Assembly: GCA_907165275.2 (NCBI GenBank)
Contig: OU015649.1
Location: 5,920,001 to 5,984,000, forward strand
Source: Zygaena filipendulae
Taxonomy: Eukaryota; Arthropoda; Insecta; Lepidoptera; Zygaenidae
Length of the DNA: 64,000 bases
Direction: 5' to 3'
In this document: positions 33,501 to 39,880 of the stretch, in pieces
How positions within the stretch are numbered: position 1 is the first letter of the stretch
Layout: every line of letters starts with the position of its first letter
The notes under the pieces: generated by a model
The model's input: only the letters and a program-made list of their open reading frames with translations
What the model was told of the DNA's origin: nothing
Databases searched by the model: none
Translations under genes and position numbers: made by a program

Positions 33501-35557
33501 CATCATTGGTCCCTTTTTCCACCAAAGCAGAATCCAGAGCCATCAATCGCTGATGTTGTATTAGTGCATGCCTCCAGGCAGGTGGTTATTGGGAAGGGTC
33601 AAATATAAGCATCTTAGTCCAGACGAAATTACGCGAGTCGTTTACTTACGTACTAAGGATTCTTTATTTAAAAGATCAACCAGTAAAGTCTGTGTATTGC
33701 CTGTTACCAATTAAGTATTTGAAATAAGTTTGTTATAAGGTTGTTAGTTTGTTTCGTTGTAAATTGGTTAGTAAATAGTATAGTTTATGTAAAAATTGTT
33801 GTTGTAAATACCACCATCAAAGACATTGTTCCCTCATGTTTATTTTTTTTTGCACTGTTGCATGGTGGGCGGGATTAAAGGACATTTTAGCAATATGTCC
33901 TTGGTGGGCGGTATGTTCAGGAGAAAACCTCTTTCGTGATTTTGATTACCTCTTTATAATATAGTATAGATTAATTTATATAGATGGCATAATGAACGAA
34001 TTATATCGCACTATGGTTTTGTTGCCATCTATAGCATAACAATTTGTAAATATTTTGTACATTCGTTCCTCGCAATAAATCCTAGTTTGACCCTCGTAAA
34101 CCTGAAGTTTTGATTCGTCTTTATTAATAACAAAAGATGTATAATATTAAAAATAGGTAGATGTTTACATTAAAAATATTAAAGGTCTCAAACCAGCGCC
34201 ACCCTCTAAAAATCTTACCCTCTAAAATTCGTTTAAAAAATCGAGCGGAAGAAATGTAAAATAAAATAAATGATAAAATTATGCGCGAAAAGAGGTAAAA
34301 ATTCCAAAAACACTCATTTCGAAAAAAATTACAGTTGCTTTGTTTTTCCGTACCTAGAGAAGCCGTATGACGCCGCGCCGTGACGGAAAATAGTGGTGGA
34401 TTGGTAGTTTTCAAGACGTTATCATGGATATTAAAATATTGTGCAATTTATCATACATGTTATACAGTATGCTTTCATCGATTTCTCAGAAAATTTAATT
34501 TTTTTTTAGTGGCGCTAGTGTAGTATAAACGTTGAAATTATACGCCTCAGAAGAAAATGGTTAGTGTCTTGACTCTTGATATCACTCAGGACTATATTTA
34601 TTTTTTCAGTCCATATGTTTGTAAGCGTATCATTTAAAAAGTAATAACTGGGCCCGGCAGTCTTAACAAAGTTTTGACAACGTTATCTTATCGATTGTTA
34701 ACTATGAACCCAAAAATCATAACGATAAACATCATTACAGTAACCAACAAGCCTCGACTCGAAACCTGAAATTCACGTAATTTTGGTTACTGTAATGATG
34801 TTTTATCGATATGATTTTTTGGTCCCTAGTTAACGATTGATGCTATAACGTTTTCAAAACATTGTCAAGACTGCCGGACCTGGGCTTTTTCAGTTTAAAA
34901 TATGGGAATCGATTCACGGAGGCAAAGGTTATGGTGATAAAATCAGAATCTTGTAACTTAAACTACCTACTATTGGCGCTAAGTAAGGAGTGAGGAAGTA
35001 CACTTCTAACGTATTTGGAAGCACTATCTCACTAGCTTTTAACTAGAATAAAAAAAAGTTCAAGAGCTATCTAACGCTAGGCATCCCACATTGATTAATG
35101 ATCCCTTTTTCTCATTTATTTATTTTTATTAAACTTTATGCACATCATAATTTTTTTTGTTTACAGTTTTTCTATACTAGATATTGACTATTGTACAGCG
35201 GTACTCATACACACCTTCCATGCCAGTGTTTGAGTAAAATGGCTATGAAATGCAGACAGACTGATGGACATGACGAGGGTTCCGTTTTTGTCATTTAGCT
35301 AGGGATCCTTATAAACAGTCCACAAGAAATGTTTTATAACAAAATATTTTTTTCATAACGTAAAAATAAATTTACTTAAATACCTCACCTTCTAAATATT
35401 TTTTAGATTCTAGAGATAAATCATTAACTTTCAGATTTATGCCCAATTTTTGCAATATATGAGGCGGGAGTATAAGCATCTCACATTTGTCATTTTCACT
35501 ACCAGGTATTAAATGGTCTTGCGGTTTTGTAAAGTGTTTTGGGTTAAAATTACTCAT
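10626..35557 (-). CDS. GTF3C2-like (TFIIIC 110 kDa subunit) protein with N-terminal zinc-finger array
   Basis: Twenty-seven exons with GT/AG borders and matching phases join into one frame of 6,621 bases, about 2,206 residues. Exons, 5' to 3': 35557-35389, 32593-30474, 30170-29985, 28296-28147, 27570-27385, 26880-26740, 26172-25981, 25907-25764, 25468-25241, 24231-24091, 23205-22987, 22576-22375, 22127-22018, 21849-21703, 21292-21081, 19652-19607, 19350-19161, 18876-18810, 18620-18433, 17659-17431, 17047-16616, 15896-15794, 15053-14894, 13340-13134, 12504-12329, 11359-11228, 10769-10626. The C-terminal third has the TFIIIC110 signature: LFVGASVECVAWVPP, LLQIWDFG, then WCPSGA and RLGLLALACSDG. 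TFIIIC110 is a WD40 subunit of the factor that binds the B box of tRNA genes and recruits TFIIIB and Pol III. The length, the zinc-finger array and a coding minisatellite are unusual. It could be two adjacent genes, but phases run through without a stop or a new start. Confidence 0.8.
11946..12115 (+). repeat. GC-block interspersed repeat in intron 25
   Basis: It starts AATATTATAAATGCAAAAG and runs through CTGTCTGTCTGTTACG and CCCGCGGTAACTC to GCGGGGAACAGCTAATC. A second, shorter copy (about 12115-12240) follows directly, ending GTGAAACCGTTGGGGACAGC, so two copies lie head to tail. Confidence 0.65.
12527..12681. mobile_element. Short Tourist-like MITE (TTA target duplication)
   Basis: The 155-base element begins GACCTTATTTCCA and ends with its reverse complement TGGAAATAAGGTC. 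The terminal inverted repeats match at 28 of 29 positions and TTA stands on both sides (12524-12526, 12682-12684). The TTA duplication and small size fit the PIF/Harbinger group. It sits in intron 24 of the GTF3C2-like gene, only 22 bases upstream of exon 25. Confidence 0.85.
13134..15896 (-). CDS. GTF3C2-like gene, exons 22-24: WD40 blades
   Basis: Exon 22 (15794-15896) encodes NVFYKLKPVAELRQIWPY and VATCVCWSP. Exon 23 (14894-15053) encodes HSRVVVGYASGLIAYYEF and KETAHMGSAV. Exon 24 (13134-13340) encodes DVFVNGEWSELHAGLVCSAS and HPTVLLAGDEALS. They follow blade logic (hydrophobic strand, then GYASGLIAYY). Phases are 2-0, 0-1 and 1-1. The introns carry a 585-base MITE (15102-15686) and a nest of MITEs (13711-14815). 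Confidence 0.75.
13396..13700 (-). repeat. Two GC-block repeats in tandem, minus orientation
   Basis: The first part (13396-13565) has CTGCGGGACTTCCCAG, GTACCCTATGTC and an end with TTTATAATATG. The second (13560-13700) has GGGAGATCCCGCGGG, then CTGCACCCCTGACAACGTG and GGCGTAACATC. Both are degraded. Confidence 0.6.
13711..14815. mobile_element. MITE with GTTTCGG-rich ends, carrying a second MITE
   Basis: The ends are rich in TTTCGG/CCGAAA: GTGGCCGATCGAAATTTCGG on the left and TTTCGGTCGGCC on the right, which are imperfect inverted repeats. Inside it, at about 13846-14173, lies a complete copy of the TTAGTCCGTC MITE family, so the insertions are nested. No transposase frame remains. Confidence 0.55.
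13846..14173. mobile_element. TTAGTCCGTC MITE, nested copy
   Basis: The left end reads ATGTTGACTA...TTAGTCCGTC and the right end GACGGACTAATTAG...TAGTCAACATCCC, an inverted pair. The middle matches 36632-36957, with GGACACGTATTTTTTC, GAGTTGAAATTTCG and AACTTTAATGCGCTTTATCT. Degraded relatives lie near 5340-5560, 8460-8770, 20770-21000 and 28680-28800. Confidence 0.7.
15102..15686. mobile_element. MITE with GTACTTGCATGAA ends, intron 22
   Basis: The element begins ATAGTGTACTTGCATGAAA and ends TTCATGCAAGTACCATAT, giving short inverted termini. The interior matches 43914-44542 and about 58020-58255, including GTGTCACATGAACCTGTC. No protein frame is present. It occupies most of the intron between exons 22 and 23 of the GTF3C2-like gene. 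Confidence 0.7.
16616..17047 (-). CDS. GTF3C2-like gene, exon 21: WD40 blade with coding minisatellite
   Basis: The exon reads PPKLALGIALDVGTVMGMSW, then CPSGARDPPP, fourteen six-residue repeats (mostly PADTAA), and RLGLLALACSDGITYVYSVP. The flanking WD40 sequence is well preserved, so the repeat sits in a surface loop between two strands. The exon ends in phase 2 at AA|GTATGT. Confidence 0.8.
16706..16957 (-). repeat. 18-bp coding minisatellite, about 14 copies
   Basis: Tandem 18-base units read on the minus strand as PADTAA (nine copies), then PTDTAA, PADTAA, two PAVTAA and PTDPAA. Units at the C-terminal side of the encoded array are the most diverged. Unit length is a multiple of three, so copy-number change keeps the frame. 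The apparent poly-glycine frame on the plus strand is the complement. Confidence 0.9.
17431..17659 (-). CDS. GTF3C2-like gene, exon 20: first WD40 blade
   Basis: It encodes EKSLFVGASVECVAWVPPRL, a Gly/Ala-rich loop, HFLAVAAHRGRE and LLQIWDFGDFQT, then the donor AC|GTGAGT. FVG-x-V-x(3)-W-x-P followed by LLQIWDFG is the strongest family signature in the gene, as known from GTF3C2. The open frames on the other strand across this exon are GC-rich shadows. Confidence 0.8.
17838..18065 (+). repeat. Interspersed repeat with GC-block end, intron 19
   Basis: The left part has CAACGCACAGCCTAAACCAC and AAACTTGGAGGGTGTG. The right part ends with ATCGCGGGTGGAACCGCGCG and ACAGCTAGT. The left part differs from the common copies, so the GC-block end is shared by more than one repeat family. 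Confidence 0.6.
18433..19652 (-). CDS. GTF3C2-like gene, exons 16-19: acidic linker into the WD40 domain
   Basis: Exon 16 (19607-19652), exon 17 (19161-19350), exon 18 (18810-18876) and exon 19 (18433-18620) join in phases 2-0-1-2-1. Exon 17 encodes a Ser/Asp/Glu/Arg run (SDSEESVGSAYDSERV) typical of a disordered, phosphorylatable linker. Exon 19 contains RETLFPEWRGCEYEAVPAEQ and LDDDWTTYRRFEA, which match in character the segment before the first WD blade of TFIIIC110. Confidence 0.7.
20024..20720 (+). pseudogene. Decayed mariner transposase
   Basis: Three pieces of a mariner-type transposase can be read in shifted frames. The first is APSYSTGKKLAALYKHDIES with DEDPRSARPSTS (20067-20180), the second a WDYKGII-like stretch near 20310-20335, and the third EPSDYYLFPKLKKAQAGRKF (about 20538-20600). 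The last matches the D34D/E-type catalytic end of mariner. Stop codons and frameshifts separate the pieces, so it is inactive. It is antisense inside the intron between exons 15 and 16 of the GTF3C2-like gene. The terminal inverted repeats were not located. Confidence 0.75.
21081..21292 (-). CDS. GTF3C2-like gene, exon 15: half module and coiled coil
   Basis: The exon codes for a sixth type A-like finger (CDVC, eleven residues, HMAMH) without the YLAW-PPL tail and without a type B partner. An Arg/Ala/Glu-rich stretch follows (ARKAQAAEELARKEAELREQ) that should form a charged helix. Codon use turns sharply GC-rich here. It ends AA|GTGAGT in phase 2 and joins exon 16. Confidence 0.7.
21703..22127 (-). 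CDS. Zinc-finger module 5 (exons 13 and 14)
   Basis: Exon 13 (22018-22127) is the shortest type A exon: CAICSVKVCANAWRDHAMEE, H, YNVAW, ending in DPPV. Exon 14 (21703-21849) is type B: CKKCGITRVSNMGFYAHIIV, C. Its end is uncertain: a strong GTAAGA donor at 21716 gives the wrong phase for exon 15, while GTTGGT at 21702 restores phase 0, so I used the latter. Confidence 0.65.
22375..23205 (-). CDS. Zinc-finger module 4 (exons 11 and 12)
   Basis: Exon 11 (22987-23205) has CGVCQEEVESELWLDHIKQM, H, then YLAWPVGRPPL. Exon 12 (22375-22576) has VFKHLSAVLKKHK and CFKCGLVRKSVKPYLQHVQNC written in two parts: CFKCGLVRKS and VKPYLQHVQNC. Exon 12 is longer than the other type B exons and ends in phase 1 at ATGG|GTAAAG; the open frame reads on into the intron, so an alternative end is possible. 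Confidence 0.7.
23551..23755 (+). repeat. GC-block interspersed repeat, intron 10
   Basis: A well-preserved copy: TATTATAAATATGAAAG, then CGCTGAACGGATTTGGATG, GGGGTACAGAGAAGG, TTCCCGCGGGAACTCC and GGGGCACGGCTA. The reading frame that continues to 24044 is not supported by any domain. Confidence 0.7.
24091..25468 (-). CDS. Zinc-finger module 3 (exons 9 and 10)
   Basis: Exon 9 (25241-25468) has a 45-residue lead, then CGVCLHQLDDKRWWDHVESH and NYLAWKLGEPPL. Exon 10 (24091-24231) has NDTVFKHL and CSKC...YVKPYVEHVKSC. The intron between the two fingers has grown to about 1 kb through a foldback insertion (24521-24948). The donor of exon 9 is GTCAGT. Confidence 0.75.
24521..24948. mobile_element. 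Foldback element with 159-base arms and CCTAA tract
   Basis: 24521-24679 and 24791-24948 are near-perfect reverse complements (for example TTCTTTCAGTGTTAGATAGC against its complement at the right end). The 111-base centre contains the GAAACTGCTGGGCACAGCTAGT end of a GC-block repeat and, next to the right arm, four CCTAA units. It sits in the intron between the two fingers of module 3. Confidence 0.75.
25591..25696. repeat. CACACG/CACG microsatellite
   Basis: About 105 bases of alternating CA and CG dinucleotides (units such as ACACGCACGC) in the intron between exons 8 and 9. The Thr/His/Arg/Ala and Cys/Val/Arg frames across it are low-complexity by-products. Confidence 0.9.
25764..26172 (-). 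CDS. Zinc-finger module 2 (exons 7 and 8)
   Basis: Exon 7 (25981-26172) has CGVCLQEVAELQWLEHMQSH followed by NYLAWRQG and ends in TPL. Exon 8 (25764-25907) has CAKC, then RKYVNPFLNHIKSC. Same two-finger order, spacing and intron position as module 1. The intron between them is only 73 bases, the shortest in the gene. Confidence 0.75.
26740..27570 (-). CDS. Zinc-finger module 1 (exons 5 and 6)
   Basis: Exon 5 (27385-27570) encodes a type A finger, CGVCEQLFANTLWPEH then H after four residues, followed by FIAWKAGENL. Exon 6 (26740-26880) encodes a type B finger, CTFC, twelve residues, then HVQKC. Both exons are phase 0 at both ends. The ligand spacings are C-x2-C-x11-H-x4-H and C-x2-C-x12-H-x3-C. 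The intron between them carries a GC-rich insertion (about 26945-27340). Confidence 0.75.
26945..27340. repeat. GC-rich insertion in intron 5, unidentified
   Basis: The composition changes abruptly to GC-rich (for example AGCGCCCCCTCTGAATGGG, GGGCCGCAGAGCCCGC and GCACCGACGCGGGGC) between AT-rich flanks. It looks like a piece of a mobile element, but I could not place it in a family. No domain is visible in the open frames. Confidence 0.4.
28147..30170 (-). CDS. GTF3C2-like gene, exons 3 and 4: linker
   Basis: Exon 3 (29985-30170, 62 codons) and exon 4 (28147-28296, 50 codons) are both phase 0 and start alike: KSVPDKETCNKI and KPVSDDYNKISQ. That suggests an old exon duplication. The acceptor for exon 3 is TTGTAG|AAATCAG; the other nearby AG would break the frame. 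Both encode charged linker sequence without zinc ligands. The intron between them is 1.7 kb and filled with repeats. Confidence 0.6.
28335..28855 (+). repeat. Cluster of three GC-block repeat copies, intron 3
   Basis: Three ends follow one another: AATTCCCGTGGGAACTCC with GCGGGGAACAGCTAATC (28335-28530), TTCCCGCGGGAACTCTG with GAGACAACTAGT (28531-28640), and AAGCGGGTGAAACCGCGG with GAGCAGCTAAT (28800-28855). Between the second and third is a degraded TTAGTCCGTC MITE relative. Confidence 0.65.
28890..29745. repeat. LINE-like 3' end remnants, intron 3
   Basis: Two pieces: 28890-29300, ending with TTTTTGAAGTCGGTTTAAT, and 29440-29740 with AAAATCGGTTCACCCAGTC, CATACGCGTCGAATTGAG and TTGAAGTCGGTTAAAAAT. 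The AAGTCGGTTAAAAA end recurs at 59710-59735 and in part near 6055. No reverse transcriptase frame remains. Confidence 0.5.
30474..32593 (-). CDS. GTF3C2-like gene, exon 2: long unstructured region
   Basis: One uninterrupted 2,120-base exon, residues about 57-763, bounded by TTTTTCAG| and AAC|GTGAGT. Composition is rich in Asn, Ser, Lys, Asp, Glu and Thr with few hydrophobic stretches, so it is probably disordered. Scattered cysteines do not form a regular zinc-binding pattern. Codon use is strongly A/T at third positions, in contrast to the GC-rich WD40 exons of the same gene. I recognise no family. Confidence 0.75.
32681..34132 (+). pseudogene. Rearranged, internally deleted BEL/Pao LTR retrotransposon
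   Basis: The left part encodes a BEL/Pao-type aspartic protease region: GSQGSFITE near the start, then DPEYHRPNKIDILLGAEIYS (32700-33200). 33279-33450 encodes the linker usually found between protease and reverse transcriptase. The reverse transcriptase, RNase H and most of the integrase are gone. Near 33600-33720 the integrase C-terminal end appears as RVVYLRTKDSLFKRSTSKVC, just before a stop. A probable 3' LTR spans 33914-34132 (TGTT...AACA). The first 56 bases (32681-32736) are the reverse complement of the LTR end. It sits in intron 1 of the GTF3C2-like gene, antisense to it. Confidence 0.75.
33914..34132 (+). repeat. Probable BEL/Pao 3' LTR
   Basis: The 219-base segment starts TGTTCAGGAG and ends TTAATAACA, with AATAAA near its right end (34074). 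It follows the integrase end of the element directly. No direct-repeat partner is present on the left; instead, part of it occurs there in inverse orientation. Confidence 0.6.
34651..34885. mobile_element. Palindromic MITE with CCGGCAGTCTT ends, intron 1
   Basis: The left end GGCCCGGCAGTCTTAACAA and the right end TTGTCAAGACTGCCGGACC pair. Pairing continues inward through AACGTTAT and CATCATTACAGTAACCAA on each side, leaving a small AT-rich centre. The whole 235-base unit could form one hairpin. Confidence 0.75.
35389..35557 (-). CDS. GTF3C2-like gene, exon 1 (start)
   Basis: The ATG at 35557 opens a 56-residue segment (MSNFNPKHFTKP...) ending at the donor AG|GTGAGG in phase 1. It joins exon 2 through a split aspartate codon. 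It contains LILPPHILQKLGI and no recognised domain. I chose this start because it is the first ATG of an open frame ending in a good donor of the right phase; an upstream non-coding exon cannot be excluded. Confidence 0.7.
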
Positions 35558-35939
35558 ATTTCAAATACAAGAGTTTCATTAATTTCACAGTAGTACTCGT
35601 AGTAAACAAAAATTTATCAGTTTCAATATGACAATGACTGTAAAGAAAAAAAAAAATATTTGATATAATATTTTGTATTCATGATGGTTTGGAACATTGA
35701 TTTGTTGATACATTATTTAATTAGTTTCATTTGTAATAGCCATCACGTCATCATCAGAAATAATAATAATACCTTTTGTAATTTATTTGATTGATATCAA
35801 AAACATTCAATAAGTACAAGAATGATAACCACAGACACATAGAGTAAGATAAGCCAGTCCCAGATCTTGGATCAAATGTGCCACGATTTCATTCTAATCA
35901 TAAAACAAAATAAATCTTTCTAATAAAAGAACCATTAGT

Positions 35940-36210
35940 CTATACAAATAAATAAAATTGAAGTGTCTGTTTGTAATTCCCAATTAACAGCTTTTCACTA
36001 AATGCATAATTATGTAAGTATACATGGTACTTACATAAAAAAATCCATTTTTTTTTGTGTCTGTCTGTTTGTTCGACCTAATCTCTGAAATGGCTGGACC
36101 GATTTTAACGGGACGTTCACTGGCAATTAGCTGATGTTATAAGGAGTAACTAGTAATGTAGGCTACTTTTATTTTAGAAAAAAATAACTCATGGGGGCAC
36201 AGCTAGTAGT
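35940..36210 (+). repeat. GC-block family repeat with the empty site of the 2562-3061 MITE
   Basis: It matches the host repeat at 2495-3322 from AAGTGTCTGTTTGTAAT through TTTTCACTAAATGCAT to TTATAAGGAGTAACTAG. The right end is degraded (GGGGGCACAGCTAGTAG). It shows the target before MITE insertion. Confidence 0.75.
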
Positions 36211-36631
36211 AAAATATAGTTCAATCAAGCATTTACTAGTTTTCTAATGAACAAATGAAGTGACCTGGATTAGATATGAGTATAAATAAAATAAAGTAAA
36301 ATACATAAGATCTTAATTGGGGCTCAATTAGAGTAGCCACCGTTTTGTTCTCTAACTAGCTGTGGCCCGCGATTTCATCTGCGTGAGTTTCGGAATTCCT
36401 GCAAAGAACTATTTTTCTAAAAAATAAGTAGGTAGCCTTAGTTATTCCTTGTAAAATCAGCTATCTGCCAGTAAAAGTCCCGTTCAAATTGGTCCAGCCA
36501 TTTCAGAGATTAGCCGAAACAAACAGTCAGAAAGGCAAAAATTTAAAACAATTGATTTTTTATCTGCATTTGTTGCAGTACTGTAGGTATATATACTTTC
36601 AAATACATTTAGTGAAAAACTAATAATAGGC

Positions 36632-36957
36632 TATTTGACTAATTTTTTTTTCTTAGTCCGTCTTGTAGATTAATAAAAAATATTGGACACGTATTTTTTC
36701 TTTTTTTAAGTAATCAAAAAATAACAGAGATACATTGAGTTGAAATTTCGAGTGACGTCACTAACTAGTGCAGTTTGTATGGCGGCTTGTAGAGGTAAGT
36801 GACGTCACGAGCCCCCACCCTAAACTTTAATGCGCTTTATCTCTGTGTATTTTCATTTATTTGAAAAATAAAAAAATACGTGTCTAATGATTTTTAATTT
36901 TCTAAAAGACGGACTAATTAAAATTTTGATTTTCAAAAGTTGTCAACATCCCTATTT
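36632..36957. mobile_element. TTAGTCCGTC MITE, best-preserved copy
   Basis: The left part reads TATTTGACTAA...TTAGTCCGTCTTGTAGATT. The right part reads TCTAAAAGACGGACTAATT and then TTGTCAACATCCC. The interior carries CGAGTGACGTCACTAAC and AACTTTAATGCGCTTTATCT. Comparison with the copy at 13846-14173 defines the unit at roughly 325 bases. Confidence 0.7.
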
Positions 36958-37106
36958 GGAATTACAAACCATTGATTTACAACTTGACGTAGATTCAACA
37001 TTGACGCTACAAAAAATGGGACGTAAAAGTAGTGCACAAATAGCAACGCGTGCACTCCTTTCCCACAGTGTATGACAAGCCGTGACGCCGCGTTGTCGTG
37101 TTCGAT

Positions 37107-37183
37107 ATGGTGAAGTGTGTGATAAAAACTTGCAAAAACAATAGCCTAAAACAAAGGAAAAATGACGGCGTGTCGTATTTCAA
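37107..37183 (+). CDS. THAP-type zinc finger, isolated first exon
   Basis: From the ATG at 37107 the exon reads MVKCVIKTCKNN, then KNDGVSYF, and ends at the donor CAA|GTAAGT. M-V-K-C-x4-C at the very start, followed 10-15 residues later by G-V/I-S/T-Y/F-F, is the usual beginning of a THAP domain (C2CH, DNA-binding, often from P-element-like transposases), and an intron near this point is common. The second half (FP...W...C-x2-H) was not found downstream, so the gene either has a very long intron or has lost its other exons. Confidence 0.5.
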
Positions 37184-37261
37184 GTAAGTACCTACATACA
37201 CTGTGCATCTCATCGTACTGAAAACCTTGTATATTTCGCAGTGAAAACCACTAAAGTAATT

Positions 37262-37550
37262 ACGGTTGATTTAATAATGTTCCTATTATGCCTATTATGT
37301 GAATCGTGTTCAAGTGATATAAGTATTATGTATGTGTAGCAAGTTTATTCTTAACTTTAAAAATTCCTTACTTCAAAGTGTCTTCAGTCATTTAAAGATT
37401 GGTTCGCTTGAGCACGGTTGATTTAATTATGTGCCTATTATGCCTATTATGTTAATCGTGTTCAAGTGATATAAGTATTATGTATGTGTAGCAGGTTTAT
37501 TCTTAACTTTAAAAATTCCTCACTTCAAAGTGTCTTCAGTCGTTAATACA
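37262..37550. repeat. Tandem duplication, 152-base period
   Basis: GGTTGATTTA at 37264 recurs at 37416, and the following 135 bases (CCTATTATGCCTATTATG, GTTCAAGTGATATAAG, CAAAGTGTCTTCAGTC) match with few substitutions. It lies just downstream of the THAP exon. Confidence 0.85.
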
Positions 37551-38412
37551 GTCAATAGCAGAGTTATTTCGCTCGATTACTCAGTGAGAATGTTAAGGGT
37601 TCAAATTGTTGTTTTATATCTAAAATATTTCTTGTATTTATTATTTAGTGTAAATTTGTATCTGTTTTATCTCCATTTAAATAAATAAAAAAATGAGTTT
37701 ATTAAGTTTCCACGTAATTCAATATAAAGGGAGAAATGGGGAAAATTTGTGGCAATCGAGAGAGGCGATGAATTTTTCAAATGATTCAAATGTCATCTGT
37801 TATACGATATTAAACATTATATACAACATAACTTGAGTTTTATTTCATAACTGCTCTGAATATTTGGTGTCCAAAATTAAATGTGGCCCTGACAACTGCA
37901 TGTGGTCAGTAGGATAAAAAAATATAAACAACTATGTAATTTTCTTTATAGAAAATATTACATAGTTTACGTAAGTGGATTTCTTATTTACTTTTATAAT
38001 TAATCAATATATTTATTTATTAAATTGACATTCATACAAACACTGCGGTGACACTGTGCTCCCAACTCAAGTATCACTCGCTATAAGGTGAATTTTAGCT
38101 GGAAAACATTGTGTTGCATATAGCTATAATGTCCTACCTAGGTTAATGTATATGTATACATCGGACCATCTTTTCCTCGTGAAGTTTGTATTGAACTTAT
38201 AATAGGTGTACTTATAGTATAAAATATAGAGCTGTAAAAGTTTTTGAAATGTGTATGTGTAGTTAGGTATGTGGTAGGTAATTATTGCATAATCTGGTTA
38301 GATCAGAGGTTACATATTAATTCAAATAAAATTGTAATAAAAATATATACTTATCTATATTAATTACCAAAATGTTATCAATTACAAAAAAAAGCTAAAA
38401 TGAGATTTCTAC

Positions 38413-38500
38413 GAAAGGTGGAATCGAACCGTAATTCTCATAAATACACGTGCATTTGGTACATGAATTGCTACTTGCTACCACACCAATTATGCCATGC
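38413..38500 (-). other. tRNA-like sequence (A and B boxes), probable tRNA-derived SINE or pseudogene
   Basis: On the minus strand, TGGCATAATTGG (38486-38497) fits an A box and GGTTCGATTCC (38420-38430) a perfect B box. The distance between them, about 55 bases, is longer than in an ordinary tRNA without an intron, and I could not fold a good acceptor stem, so I do not call a functional tRNA. Confidence 0.35.
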
Positions 38501-38989
38501 CGCTGGCGGCTGTATTATTGAATACGTTTGTAACTTTTACGGTATCAAAAGAGACCTATTTACAATATTAGCAATTTTATTATTCAGGTGGGTAATGTTA
38601 AGAAATAAAAAAACTTACTGAAATAGGCTTCTCTACTACTGCACAGTTCTTCTTGTACATATTTCACACTAAGACGATCTTATTTCCTAACAAGCTACAG
38701 CTACAAATAAGTTAAATGTTATTTATAATTTCAATACACGCAACGATATTACATTTCACTCGAAAATCGAACTTTTTAGTCCTTCGGCTTTAATTACTCA
38801 ACATTCGATAATCAATTTTTATTTTTTTCATAACTGTTGAAAATTGTGAAAAACGTAAAGTGAAAAGTTGGAAACCAACACAAACTATTTAGAGATACTA
38901 CCGTATCAGACGGACATCTCCCCTACATTCGTTTTGGTCCTTATACAACTGACAGTAGCAATTTAGAACACGACAGTTCGTTTTTTTTT

Positions 38990-39135
38990 AAATTATAAAA
39001 CTAGAAAAATAGTAAACGGAGGAAACATAGTCACACAGCCAAAACAAATTCCCGGACCTTTTTTTTAATTATAAAACTAGAAAAATAGTAGGCGAAGGAA
39101 ACATAGTCACACAGCCCATACAAATTCCTGGACCT
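38990..39135. repeat. Tandem repeat, about 76-base period
   Basis: ATTATAAAACTAGAAAAATA occurs at 38992 and again at 39068, followed each time by GGAAACATAGTCACACAGCC and CAAATTCC. Two copies only. Confidence 0.7.
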
Positions 39136-39556
39136 AGCCCTTTTCTAGATTATAAAATTATTGGTTTTTGTCTAAGAAATAAAATACATATATTTTTATT
39201 TATTGAAACATTTATTTTTTCATTTCTGTATTCAGTAGATTTTTATATTCTGTAAACAGTAGCTTGGATTTGGCCAAAAGCCTTCCCAATTTTTCAATGA
39301 GCCTCCTCCTGTGCAGTTCTTTTAGGTGTTCGGGTCACTTTACCTAAACAAAAAAAGCTCATTATAATTTTTATTAAAATTTAATTCTTGCTATCGTGCT
39401 TTAAACAAAATACTAATAGCAAATGCATCTTTATTAGTTGCACTCAAAGTTGGTGAAGAAACAATTATGTCTAAAAATACATACATGAAAAAACTGATTT
39501 CTTATTAATAAGTTAGCTGGCTATGCATATTTAAGACATATAGGTAGTCATTATAT

Positions 39557-39880
39557 AACTAGCTGTTCCTCGCAGTTTTACCCACGGAAATTTTAGAGTA
39601 CCCGTGGGAATTCCGGGATGAAAAGTACCCTATGTCCTTCTCTACACCTGACAACATGTTTCATACATTTCGTGATGATCGGTTCAGCCGTTAAGGCGTG
39701 AAAGCGTTACAAACAAACAATCAAACTCACTTTTGCATTTATAATAGGAAGGATTTACTACCTGTTTCCCCGGTTGCACCGGCGGTAATTTCGAAGATCT
39801 CTTTAGCCTTGACGTGTATGCAAAATTTCATGGTGATTGGTAGAGTCGTTAACGTGTGAAAGCATAACAAAGTATTTTTT
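39557..39880 (-). repeat. Two GC-block repeats, minus orientation
   Basis: 39557-39752 begins ACTAGCTGTTCCTCGCAG and has CCCGTGGGAATTCCGGG, GTACCCTATGTCCTTCTC and GTTCAGCCGTTAAGGCGTG. 39757-39880 is a shorter relative with CCTGTTTCCCCGGTTGCACC and GGTGATTGGTAGAGTCGTT. Confidence 0.65.

Larger units (their letters stand above)
35558..37106. other. Intergenic region between the GTF3C2-like start and the THAP exon
   Basis: No exon is seen. The first 400 bases upstream of 35557 are AT-rich and presumably hold the promoter of the leftward gene, but I see no clear core element. The rest consists of the uninterrupted repeat at 35940-36210, a reverse GC-block copy (36355-36545) and the TTAGTCCGTC MITE (36632-36957). 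Confidence 0.5.

Noticed and set aside
38413..38500. Functional tRNA gene
   Set aside because: A and B boxes are present but their spacing is too long and no acceptor stem pairs well.
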